Part shown: positions 43,321 to 52,393 of the stretch, piece by piece
How the letters are laid out: the number at the start of each line of letters is the position of its first letter
How positions within the stretch are numbered: the stretch's first letter is position 1
Source: Candidatus Cloacimonadota bacterium
GTDB lineage: Bacteria; UBA4055
DNA: 64,000 nucleotides
Direction: 5' to 3'
Assembly (NCBI GenBank): GCA_002742935.1
Contig: PDON01000062.1
Location: 29,048-93,047, forward strand
Program-made: the position numbers and the translations under genes
The notes under the pieces: generated by a model
What the model saw: only the letters and a program-made list of their open reading frames with translations
Database searches by the model: none
What the model was told of the DNA's origin: nothing

Positions 43321-44241
43321 ATGGAGTTAGTTATGTTTCTAGATAAAAATTTTAGATTTATCGTAGTGTCTATTTTCTTTTTACTAATTGTTTTATTTCC
43401 GGTAAGTCTGAAAGGAAAGAATATGAAAAAGATCTGCGATTATTATGGAGTGTGGGCAAATGAAGATTGTGAAATAGTTCAAACAAAAAAGTACACTCTT
43501 TTCTTTATAAGAAATAAAGATAAAATAGAAACTTTTTTACGTCGTAATAAAGTGGATTCAGATAATATTTATAGTGAGTTTGTTTTAGGATATATTTTTG
43601 ATGTAAAAGAGAGATCATTTAAAAAAATGGATAGTTTAGAAGAGGGGGAAGTTTTATTTGAGTCAATTTTTAGTTTAGATGATAATAAATTAAAAATGAG
43701 TTATGACTTCCATGAAGAGAGTTTAAATCTTGTAGAAAAGATAGATATATCTTCTCCTTATAATATGATCTCTGCACAGAGAGGTAAAATAGAGGAGTGT
43801 TTACAAACTTGGCAACTAGGAACAATAGAACATAAGATTAATCTAAATGATTTTTGGATAGAGATAGGTACAAATAAGCACTCCTATATATTTGTATCTA
43901 ATGAGGAGCAACTATATTGTAGGGCTGCACGCATTAGGAGTAATGAAAAGGGGTCTGTTTTTGCTCAAAATATTAGACTGATGTTTAGTTCCTATAACAA
44001 TGAAACAACGGTTTTTATGGAAAATGATAATTATAAAATTACTAGTTCGGATATAAATATTGATAATTCTCTATTTAAACCTAATCAATGTTCATTTGAG
44101 AAAGATGGTATTTACTGGTCTCTTTTATCATTCGAACCTGATACGATAAAACTTAATGGCTGTGGGTCTGTTTACAGTTTTTCAAGACCTCTTATAGATA
44201 GCAAAGAAAGGGTTGAATGGTTTAAATATAAGAAATATTAG
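43321..44241 (+). CDS. Hypothetical protein with N-terminal signal/TM segment
   Basis: FRFIVVSIFFLLIVLFPVSLKG; no family recognised. Confidence 0.65.
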   Translation: MELVMFLDKNFRFIVVSIFFLLIVLFPVSLKGKNMKKICDYYGVWANEDCEIVQTKKYTLFFIRNKDKIETFLRRNKVDSDNIYSEFVLGYIFDVKERSFKKMDSLEEGEVLFESIFSLDDNKLKMSYDFHEESLNLVEKIDISSPYNMISAQRGKIEECLQTWQLGTIEHKINLNDFWIEIGTNKHSYIFVSNEEQLYCRAARIRSNEKGSVFAQNIRLMFSSYNNETTVFMENDNYKITSSDINIDNSLFKPNQCSFEKDGIYWSLLSFEPDTIKLNGCGSVYSFSRPLIDSKERVEWFKYKKY

Positions 44242-44327
44242 AGTAAAATCAGGTACTAATTAACTTGAATAAAATATATAAAAGAATCAATGATTCGGAG
44301 TAAGTTTGTACTAAGAGGGAGTAATCT

Positions 44328-45335
44328 TTACTTTATCAGAACTACCTTTTTAGAGTAATACTCATCTCCCTTTCCGTAAAGAGATATATAGTATATTCCC
44401 GAACTATTATTTTTGAAATCTATAGTAGATCTAGCTTTTAAATTAGTAATTGATTTTATAAGCTCCCCACTACTATTTCTAATCTCTAATCTGTAGTTGT
44501 CTGTTTTGGGAGAATCAAAAGATATAGATAAAGTACTATTAAACGGATTGGGGTATAAACTTATTTTACTCTTCTCTATTTGATTTTCATTTAGATCTGT
44601 ATTTCCCATAACAGTGTATATAGCGTTCAACATATCTTCAACAATATCTTGATCTATTCCGGGATTAAATATTGTTTCAATCTCTTTTTTATACAATGTA
44701 TAGTAAATTGTTAATGCTGCTAAATATGATCCTTCAAGAGATGGGTGGCTATTATCTTCAATCCATAACGGATAGTTTTCATGTTGTTTTAAAAATTCTC
44801 TAAAAACCTCTCCTACAGGAGCTAGATTACCATCTATTATTAAATTAACTTTACTGTAAGAGGATGTAAGGGAATCTTGGTAGTGGAAGAAATCTATGAA
44901 ATCAACACTGGAGTATCCGTTGTAATATTGAACTCCTCCATATCTTCTTCCCCAAGTAAGGAAAAGGGTTGTTTCACTATTATTCAGTTTAATAATAGAA
45001 TCTAAAGATTGTGCTGATTTAGCAAAAAGAGTTTCTTTCAATACTTCTATTACTGGAAGCTGACTCTGCTCTTGTAGTATTACACTATCCCATTTGTTTA
45101 TCTTATTCAACAGATTCAGAGAAGTTTGATTATTCAAGTGACCGTTTAAGGTATATCCACCGGGAGTGTTTGACTCATACTCAAAACTGTCTCCATTTTT
45201 AATGGCTATGGAATCTACAAGTGATGGTAAATCATTAAAATATGTGTAACTATTTCCTAGAAACAGAACCTGCTTGTGATTAGCTAATAGAAAGTTTAAG
45301 GAGATTAGTATGGTTAAAATTAGCGTGCTTTTCAT
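44328..45335 (-). CDS. SGNH-like/DUF4886-like secreted protein with T9SS C-terminal sorting domain
   Basis: VLFLGNSYTYFNDLPSLVDSIA; ILQEQSQLP; HPSLEGSYLAAL; C-term ISLYPNPFNSTLSISFD...SSGIYYISLYGKGDEYYSKKVVLIK. Confidence 0.85.
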   Translation of the reverse strand: MKSTLILTILISLNFLLANHKQVLFLGNSYTYFNDLPSLVDSIAIKNGDSFEYESNTPGGYTLNGHLNNQTSLNLLNKINKWDSVILQEQSQLPVIEVLKETLFAKSAQSLDSIIKLNNSETTLFLTWGRRYGGVQYYNGYSSVDFIDFFHYQDSLTSSYSKVNLIIDGNLAPVGEVFREFLKQHENYPLWIEDNSHPSLEGSYLAALTIYYTLYKKEIETIFNPGIDQDIVEDMLNAIYTVMGNTDLNENQIEKSKISLYPNPFNSTLSISFDSPKTDNYRLEIRNSSGELIKSITNLKARSTIDFKNNSSGIYYISLYGKGDEYYSKKVVLIK

Positions 45336-45402
45336 ATATTTAGATCCATAAGATGCTATATTCTGACTCTATTTCTTGTCGTTAAGTAGAGGATTTTATT
45401 TT

Positions 45403-46431
45403 CTAATTTCCGTAAACCTTTTTACGGAGAAGGTCAAGCTCCCTCTTATCTCTCTTATGATCTTCAAAATTATTGTTGAAATAGTGGGTTCCATCACCTT
45501 TTGCAACCATATATAAAAAATCTACTTTCATTGGTTTTAATGCTGCCTCAATCATTATAATGGAAGGGTTATTTATAGGTGTGGGAGGAAGCCCTTTGTA
45601 CTTGTATGTATTGTACTTGCTGTCAATTTCCAGATCTTTGAACAATAATCTCTTAGGTTTCTCAAAAAGATATTGAATGGTAGGATCAGCTTGAAGTAAC
45701 ATATTCTTTTTCAATCTATTATTATAAACAGCACTAACTTTAAATCTTTCAGGTAGGTATTGAACCTCTCCTTGAATTATTGATGCTAAAGTTACAATTT
45801 CATATATGGAAAGATTTGAGTTCTTAATCTCTCTGTCAAATCTCTTTATAAGTTTTAAAGATCTTTTTACCAAATGGTCTATTATATTTTTTTCATTATA
45901 CTCTACAGGAAAATTGTAAGTATCGGGATACAAAAAACCTTCATAACCTTTTATTTCAGGAAACTTATCTTTAAACTCTTTACTGTTAAGATATTTTTTG
46001 AACTTTTCAACACTAATCTTTGATTTTTCGGATAACTCTTTAATAACTTTATCACTTTTTAAGCCTTCTCTAATCACAACCTTATATGTTTCAGATTCTC
46101 CGGTAGAAAACTTTTTCAGTAGAGAACTATAGCTATAACTCTCATCCTTTTTTAAGATGTATTTACCATACTTAACATCTTTGAAACCACCATAGATTTT
46201 ATTCCAAATTTTCAATTCAAACTTTGAACCAGAAAACCCTTTGTCTTCAATTTTTTTTACAAGATTAGATATAGATTCACCCTTGGGTATTGTTATTGAT
46301 CTTTCCTCTGTAACTGTGTATACAACTCTGTTTAGATATATATGAGCTGAAACTATTGTTACTATAAAAAATATTACCGTTACAATAAGTAGTTTTTTCA
46401 ACAAGACTCCGTAAGAAGATTTAATTTTCAT
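45403..46431 (-). CDS. mltG: Endolytic murein transglycosylase MltG (YceG-like)
   Basis: EGFLYPDTYNFP, LASIIQGEVQ, AVYNNRLKKNMLLQADPTIQYLF, YNTYKYKGLPPTPINNPS. Confidence 0.95.
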   Translation of the reverse strand: MKIKSSYGVLLKKLLIVTVIFFIVTIVSAHIYLNRVVYTVTEERSITIPKGESISNLVKKIEDKGFSGSKFELKIWNKIYGGFKDVKYGKYILKKDESYSYSSLLKKFSTGESETYKVVIREGLKSDKVIKELSEKSKISVEKFKKYLNSKEFKDKFPEIKGYEGFLYPDTYNFPVEYNEKNIIDHLVKRSLKLIKRFDREIKNSNLSIYEIVTLASIIQGEVQYLPERFKVSAVYNNRLKKNMLLQADPTIQYLFEKPKRLLFKDLEIDSKYNTYKYKGLPPTPINNPSIIMIEAALKPMKVDFLYMVAKGDGTHYFNNNFEDHKRDKRELDLLRKKVYGN

Positions 46432-46879
46432 TTAAAACAATATCGTCATACATCTTTTCAATTTCATATTTGTGAGATTTTTCCTCATTTGCCAAGATCT
46501 CAAAGAGTTGTTTTAGCTTATCGTTATCTTTGAAAATTTCACTAAACTTTTTGTACATCTCATAAGATTTCTGTTCTCTTTTTGCCGCTAAAACTAGTAT
46601 ATCTTCATAATCAAGATCTCCATTTCTGTCCGGCTCAACTAAATAATCTGTAGCCTTGATATTTGGTATATTATCATCTTCATTAAAGGATTCTACATTA
46701 TCAAGATCTAACTCTTGGAGCTTTTTTTTGTGATCATATTCCGTATTTCTAAGCTCTTCAAAAAGTTTTCTATTTCCACTATTGCTGCTTCTCTCAAGTA
46801 GAGAGTTATAAATATCAGCAGCATTTTGTTCTTGTTCTATCGCAAAATTTACTGCTGTTTTTAAATCCTTTATTTTCAT
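46421..46879 (-). CDS. Ferritin-like/rubrerythrin-like protein
   Basis: AVNFAIEQEQNAADIYNSLLER...EYDHKKKL...LAAKREQKSYEMYKKF...LANEEKSHKYEIEKMYD: repeated E/ExxH pattern. Confidence 0.88.
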   Translation of the reverse strand: MKIKDLKTAVNFAIEQEQNAADIYNSLLERSSNSGNRKLFEELRNTEYDHKKKLQELDLDNVESFNEDDNIPNIKATDYLVEPDRNGDLDYEDILVLAAKREQKSYEMYKKFSEIFKDNDKLKQLFEILANEEKSHKYEIEKMYDDIVLNEN

Positions 46880-46906
46880 TTTTTCCTCCTTAAACTCTTT
46901 TAATTT

Positions 46907-47761
46907 CTAACTTTTTTTTATCTCTTTTTCTGTTAAAATCTTTCTGGCTAAAACCCAAAGGACTCCCAATAGGATCATAAAAAAGCAGAGTACCTGTCCC
47001 ATACTAAAGGATAAAAATACAAATCCCAAGTGGCTATCAGGCTCTCTAAAGTACTCAATTATAAATCTAAAAACACCGTACCCTATAAGATATAAACCTA
47101 AAAACCCCCCTTTTGGTATAAATTTCCAATTTCTTATACTCCATAAAATTAAAAAGAGAACAAAACCTTCAAAAAAACCTTCATATAATTGAGATGGATG
47201 TCTTAAAATATCAACTCCGCCTGCGGGGAAATACATTCCAATAGATGAATCTGTTACTCTTCCAAAAAGCTCTCCGTTTATAAAATTTCCTAATCTTCCA
47301 AAGGTATAACCTAGAGGAACTACAACAATTGTAAAATCTGCCATATTCCAAAAATCAATCTTTCTCTTTCTACAGAAAATATAAGCTCCTATTATGGCTC
47401 CTATGGTAGCACCATGGTATGACATTCCGGAGATTCCCGTAAGTTGAAATCCATTCTCAAAGCGGAAAGGCAGAAAGATTTCCAGAGGATGTTTTATAAA
47501 GTATCCTAGATTGTAAAATAAAACATAGCCTAATCTTCCACCTAATAAAACAGAAACTATTTCAGCAAAAATAAAATCTTCAATAAGTTTTCTATCGTAT
47601 GATAAATTATCTTTTTTTGAACGGTATATCATCATTAAATATGTTGTTCCAAAAGCTAATATATACATTAAACCGTAGTATCTTACCGGAAAATTTCCAA
47701 TCTCAAAAATAGTAGGATCCATTTTACTTGGTAAATTTTGCCAAAAATCAGTAAAGCTCAT
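46907..47761 (-). CDS. lgt: Prolipoprotein diacylglyceryl transferase
   Basis: FPVRYYGLMYILAFGTTYLM, GGRLGYVLFYN, SYHGATIGAIIGA, GRLGNFINGELFGRVTD, RHPSQLYEGFFEG. Confidence 0.96.
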   Translation of the reverse strand: MSFTDFWQNLPSKMDPTIFEIGNFPVRYYGLMYILAFGTTYLMMIYRSKKDNLSYDRKLIEDFIFAEIVSVLLGGRLGYVLFYNLGYFIKHPLEIFLPFRFENGFQLTGISGMSYHGATIGAIIGAYIFCRKRKIDFWNMADFTIVVVPLGYTFGRLGNFINGELFGRVTDSSIGMYFPAGGVDILRHPSQLYEGFFEGFVLFLILWSIRNWKFIPKGGFLGLYLIGYGVFRFIIEYFREPDSHLGFVFLSFSMGQVLCFFMILLGVLWVLARKILTEKEIKKS

Positions 47762-48000
47762 TTTTATTCCTCAAAATAGTATCTTAAAAATTGATCTTCC
47801 AAAAAACAATCTGAAAGGATCTTAAATTAAGTTCTTAATAAACTTTGCAACAATCTACTAATATTCATCAATATCTACAACCAATAATTACAAATTGGAT
47901 AAAATATTGTTCTTTACCACTATTTTATAGTTGTACGATTGATAATTTTTATTTTTTTCCCTATATTTTCTATATAAATATTGGGTGGTTGAATAATAAG

Positions 48001-49839
48001 ATGAGTATAGAAAAAAATAGTAAAAAATATGATGATAATGCCATTCAAACCCTATCATCTCTTGAACATATTAGACTTAGAACCGGTATGTACATTGGAA
48101 AACAGGGTGATGGATCAAACTATGATGACGGAATATATATACTTTTAAAAGAGGTTGTAGACAACTCCGTTGATGAATTTATGGAAGGTAACGGAAAAAA
48201 GATTGAGATTACTCTTGATGGAAACAGTTTAAGCTGTAGAGATTACGGTAGAGGAATACCTTTAAACTCTCTGGTTAAGTGTGTTTCAAATATTAATACC
48301 GGCGGTAAGTTCAATAACGAAATTTTTCAATACAGTGCAGGTTTGAACGGTGTTGGTCTTAAAGCTGTTAATGCTCTTTCTATCTCCTTTATAGCCAAAT
48401 CTTACAGAGAAGGTAAGTATAAAGAGGTTGAGTATAAGGAGGGTAAAATAGTTAATGAAGTTGATGGAGATACCACTGAAAAGAATGGTACCTATATACA
48501 GTTTCTGCCCGATGATAAAATTTTTAAGAACTATAAATATAATATTGGATATATAAAAAAGAGACTATGGTACTATGCTTATCTAAATAAAAATCTTAAA
48601 ATAGTGATAAATGGCGAGACCATAAGTTCTAAAAATGGTCTTTTGGATCTATTAAATGAGGAGGTGGATAATCCCCTCTATGAACCAATATATTACACTT
48701 CTCAAAAGCTTGAATTTGTTTTTACACATGTTCCTGTTTATGGAGAAAATCACTACTCCTTTGTAAATGGACAATATACTTCAGACGGTGGAACTCATCT
48801 TTCGGCATTTAGAGAAGCTATATTGAAAGCTGTTAATGAGTTTTTTAAAAAGCAGTATGATGGCAAAGATGTGAGAGATGGAATTGCCGGAGCTGTTGCA
48901 ATAAAAATTTTAGATCCTATTTTTGAGTCTCAAACAAAAAACAAACTGGGCAATAGTGATATAAAAAGTTGGATTATAAATGAATCTAAAAAGTTTCTTG
49001 TAGATTTCTTCTATAAAAATCCTGAAATTGCCGAAAAAATTGAAGAAAAGATTCAGCTCAATGAGAAGATTAGAAAAGAGCTTAAATCTGTTCAAAAAGA
49101 AGCTAGAGAGTTAGCTAAAAAAACCTCTATCAGAATTCCTAAACTTAGGGATTGTAAACATCATTTAAACGATGTTGTCTCTCCAAGAAAAAGAGCTAAG
49201 TGGAGAGGAGAAGAGTCTATGATTTTTCTTACTGAGGGAGATTCTGCTGCAGGATCTATGGTTAATTGTAGAGATTCTGAAACCCAAGCAATTTTTGCTC
49301 TCAGAGGAAAGCCTTTAAATGTTTTAGGTCTTAAAAGAGATCAACTGTATAAAAATGAGGAGTTCTTTAATATTATCAAAGCTCTCAATATTGAAGATGG
49401 TATTGAAAATCTTAGATATTCAAAGGTGGTAATAGCAACAGATAGTGACCCTGATGGTTTACATATAAGAAATCTTTTGATGACATTCTTTTTACACTAT
49501 TATGAAAAGCTTGTTTTAAATGGTTCCGTTTATATACTTGAAACACCCCTTTTTAGGGTTAGAAATAGTAAAAAAACTATATATTGTTATGATGAGAATG
49601 AGAAGGATGTAGCTATTAAGGAGCTTAAGGGTAAACCTGAGATTACTAGATTTAAGGGTCTTGGCGAGATCTCTCCAAATGAGTTTAAACAGTTCATTAA
49701 TGAAGATATTCGTCTAGTTCAGGTAAATATAGATAAAAGAAAAGAGATACTTTCAACTCTAGAGTTCTATATGGGTAAAAATACTCCGGATAGAAAAAAC
49801 TACATAATGGAAAATCTTGATAGGGCAGAGGTTGAGTAG
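48001..49839 (+). CDS. parE: Type IIA DNA topoisomerase subunit B (ParE/GyrB-like)
   Basis: LEHIRLRTGMYIG, VDNSVDEFMEG, DYGRGIPL, GLNGVGLKAVNALS, LTEGDSAAGSMVNCRD, DSDPDGLHIRNLL, RFKGLGEISPNEF. ORF track starts at 47845, but the extra N-terminus is atypical; ATG at 48001 preferred. Confidence 0.92.
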   Translation: MSIEKNSKKYDDNAIQTLSSLEHIRLRTGMYIGKQGDGSNYDDGIYILLKEVVDNSVDEFMEGNGKKIEITLDGNSLSCRDYGRGIPLNSLVKCVSNINTGGKFNNEIFQYSAGLNGVGLKAVNALSISFIAKSYREGKYKEVEYKEGKIVNEVDGDTTEKNGTYIQFLPDDKIFKNYKYNIGYIKKRLWYYAYLNKNLKIVINGETISSKNGLLDLLNEEVDNPLYEPIYYTSQKLEFVFTHVPVYGENHYSFVNGQYTSDGGTHLSAFREAILKAVNEFFKKQYDGKDVRDGIAGAVAIKILDPIFESQTKNKLGNSDIKSWIINESKKFLVDFFYKNPEIAEKIEEKIQLNEKIRKELKSVQKEARELAKKTSIRIPKLRDCKHHLNDVVSPRKRAKWRGEESMIFLTEGDSAAGSMVNCRDSETQAIFALRGKPLNVLGLKRDQLYKNEEFFNIIKALNIEDGIENLRYSKVVIATDSDPDGLHIRNLLMTFFLHYYEKLVLNGSVYILETPLFRVRNSKKTIYCYDENEKDVAIKELKGKPEITRFKGLGEISPNEFKQFINEDIRLVQVNIDKRKEILSTLEFYMGKNTPDRKNYIMENLDRAEVE

Positions 49840-49863
49840 TAAACACTGTTTACCGAGCTTGCA

Positions 49864-50697
49864 TTACCATGCAACTACAAACAGATAGTATTTACCCAAA
49901 ATTCTTACTCTTTTCTTGTGTTGTTGGAAATATTTTTTATAGAAGGATATATCCTTGTTTATAAGGGAAAGATCATGCTCTCCAAAATTTTTAACTTTTG
50001 CACCGTATTTAACCCTTCTCTCTACATATCTACAATTTGGGAATCCTAAAATAATTACAGACTCCTTTTCCAGATGGTTTTGAAATACAGATCTCATAAC
50101 TTTTTTACCATCAAATCCTGAAGATTGAAGTGTTCCTATAGATAGTAATAAATTGAATTTATGGTTTAAGTTTAAACTTTCAATTTTATTGAGATCAAAG
50201 TTTATAAATTCGCAATCTCTATGGATTTTTTTAGCATACTCTAAAGCAGATTTGGAATGGTCTAATCCAACCATTAGTTCAATATTAAGATTAAGATCTT
50301 TCAAAAGGGTAAACTCATCACCCTTGTTTATTCCAAGATCTAAAACTTTCAATTTTTCAGGAAATTTTATCTCTTTAACTATTGTTTTAAATGAATGGTA
50401 AAAATATGGTTCATAAATTTTTGATATATTAAATAATGGTGAGTTTATACCGTATTTTTCAGATGTTTTTTCATACCTTTCATCTATGCTGTTTAATTTC
50501 TGATATCTAATAAGGTAACTGCTATCTTTTTTCTCTATATCTCTTATCTCTAAATTAAAAATTTCCCCTATATCCGTAAGATTTTTAAAGCTGATAATAT
50601 TTTTTTCTATCACATAAAAATCTACTTCAATAGTAAAATTAGATACCTCTTTCTTTATAAGCTCATACAATTGTTTTAAGCTGTTTATTTTACTCAT
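49864..50697 (-). CDS. SAM-dependent methyltransferase (class I)
   Basis: LKVLDLGINKGDEFTLLKDLN (motif I), MVGLDHSKSALEYAKK, LLLSIGTLQSSGFDG. Confidence 0.8.
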   Translation of the reverse strand: MSKINSLKQLYELIKKEVSNFTIEVDFYVIEKNIISFKNLTDIGEIFNLEIRDIEKKDSSYLIRYQKLNSIDERYEKTSEKYGINSPLFNISKIYEPYFYHSFKTIVKEIKFPEKLKVLDLGINKGDEFTLLKDLNLNIELMVGLDHSKSALEYAKKIHRDCEFINFDLNKIESLNLNHKFNLLLSIGTLQSSGFDGKKVMRSVFQNHLEKESVIILGFPNCRYVERRVKYGAKVKNFGEHDLSLINKDISFYKKYFQQHKKRVRILGKYYLFVVAW

Positions 50698-50934
50698 ATT
50701 TTATCACACTCCTCAATAGATAACATAAGAAAAATATAAGATATTTTTATAAGTTTTACTATTACATATAACTCTCCTCTGTTTTTATCTCTGATTAAGA
50801 CTGGATAGTATAGAAACTTTATTAGGAAAAAATATATTTACAAATTGATCTAAATTTCATATTTTTACTTAGTAATAGTTTAAAAGAATATCTTTTTACT
50901 ATATTTTGTCAATTATAAACTTTTGGGATAGATT

Positions 50935-52278
50935 ATGAAAGTTATATTGATTTACATTTTGATGTTATCAGCACTTTCAATATACAGCAAACCTATAGTT
51001 GTTTTTGTTCACGGCATGGGTGGCAGAGGTAATTTTAGTTTCTGCGAGGGTTTTGATGATCTTAACAAAGAGTTTAATGCGGAGTTTGATACTATATATT
51101 ATAAATGGAATACCAATAATATACCTCTTGAAGTAATGAATGGATCTATTGATAAGTACAAAAAATCTATTCTTTTGGTGGAATCCAAGGAGTATTTAAG
51201 ATTTCAAAAACTTATATTTGATCTTCAAGATAGGGGAGATGAGTATTATATAGTTGGTTTTAGTATGGGAGCTTACCTTGTATATAGATCATTGAGTGAG
51301 AACAGATCTAAGGTTTTAAGTGGATTGAAGGGTGTATATTTTATGGGTGCTGCTTATGAAAGGATCTATAATAATATTGATAGAACAACTATACCCAATG
51401 TTGAGAGAATTATAAACTATTATTCAAGAAACTATGATATAGCCTTAAAAATGTTTTATGAAGTTTCCGGAATTGAAGCAGGAGGTAGAGTAGGATTTGA
51501 TGATTATAGTTTATATAAAAACTACAGAACTATAGTTTCACACAGACTTTTCATAGATTACTCAACAATGATGGAACCTCTTTTAGGACTATTAATGTTG
51601 AAAGAATCTAAAATCAAAAAAATAGGTGTAGATAAATATTTAAATAAATTTGTAAGTAAGGGTTTAGATAATTGGAGCGATATTTATAGTTTTAAGTATA
51701 AAATATATTCAAACTTTTATGAAGTTATGATTCAAAAGATAAAAATTGGAAATATGATAACAAAAAAGTATCGTGCTGTTATTGTTACAGATTACGGGAA
51801 GGATAATATTAAAATTGCTGAAAGTGACAGCATATTTGAATTGTTGGGTATGTTTGTTGATTCTCCACTTTATGTTGTAGATGGAAATAATGAAATTGTT
51901 AGTAAATCTAAAGAATATATAAAGCTTTCATATTTAGAAAAACTGTCGGTAGTATTTTCAAGTTTAAAGGTGAAAAAAAGAAAATCTAATGGTGAGACTT
52001 GGGATTTTTATTCAAAAGATCCAGATCTCTTTATTGAGATTACAGTTGACGGAGAATCTTTTAAAACCGAAGTTGTAGATGATAAAACTGATATTGATAT
52101 TTTTAAAAGAATCAATTTTGAGGGTAATAAAAGCTCAAGAATAGTTATAAAAGTTTTTGATAAAGATTTTTCAAGTAATGATGAAATAGGGGTTTATTCA
52201 ACTACTGTTGAAGATTTAAAGCTTAAAAAGCATTTAAGTTTTGGATATGTTCTTAATCTAGATGTTGATATTGAATAA
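50935..52278 (+). CDS. Secreted alpha/beta-hydrolase (lipase-like) with C-terminal C2-like domain
   Basis: Signal peptide; FVHGMGGRG; YIVGFSMGAYLV nucleophile elbow; C-term WDFYSKDPDLFIEITVDGESFKT...SRIVIKVFDKDFSSNDEIGVYSTTVEDL resembles C2. Confidence 0.75.
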   Translation: MKVILIYILMLSALSIYSKPIVVFVHGMGGRGNFSFCEGFDDLNKEFNAEFDTIYYKWNTNNIPLEVMNGSIDKYKKSILLVESKEYLRFQKLIFDLQDRGDEYYIVGFSMGAYLVYRSLSENRSKVLSGLKGVYFMGAAYERIYNNIDRTTIPNVERIINYYSRNYDIALKMFYEVSGIEAGGRVGFDDYSLYKNYRTIVSHRLFIDYSTMMEPLLGLLMLKESKIKKIGVDKYLNKFVSKGLDNWSDIYSFKYKIYSNFYEVMIQKIKIGNMITKKYRAVIVTDYGKDNIKIAESDSIFELLGMFVDSPLYVVDGNNEIVSKSKEYIKLSYLEKLSVVFSSLKVKKRKSNGETWDFYSKDPDLFIEITVDGESFKTEVVDDKTDIDIFKRINFEGNKSSRIVIKVFDKDFSSNDEIGVYSTTVEDLKLKKHLSFGYVLNLDVDIE

Positions 52279-52358
52279 CTTCCTATACAATCTTGTTAAA
52301 CTAATTTTATATCATTAGATAGTTTTATATTCTTTCTTCAAAGTATATTGTTAGTTTC

Positions 52359-52393
52359 TTAATAAGATAGATTATTGTTTTTATATCGAACTC
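52359..52393 (-). repeat. Dispersed repeat family A, copy overlapping the 3' end of rapA
   Basis: cttaataagatagattattgtttttatatcgaactc; reverse complement matches family A core. Confidence 0.7.

Noticed and set aside
47845-48000. N-terminal extension of the topoisomerase subunit
   Set aside because: Atypical, aromatic-rich, no homology to ParE/GyrB; conserved start region begins at 48001
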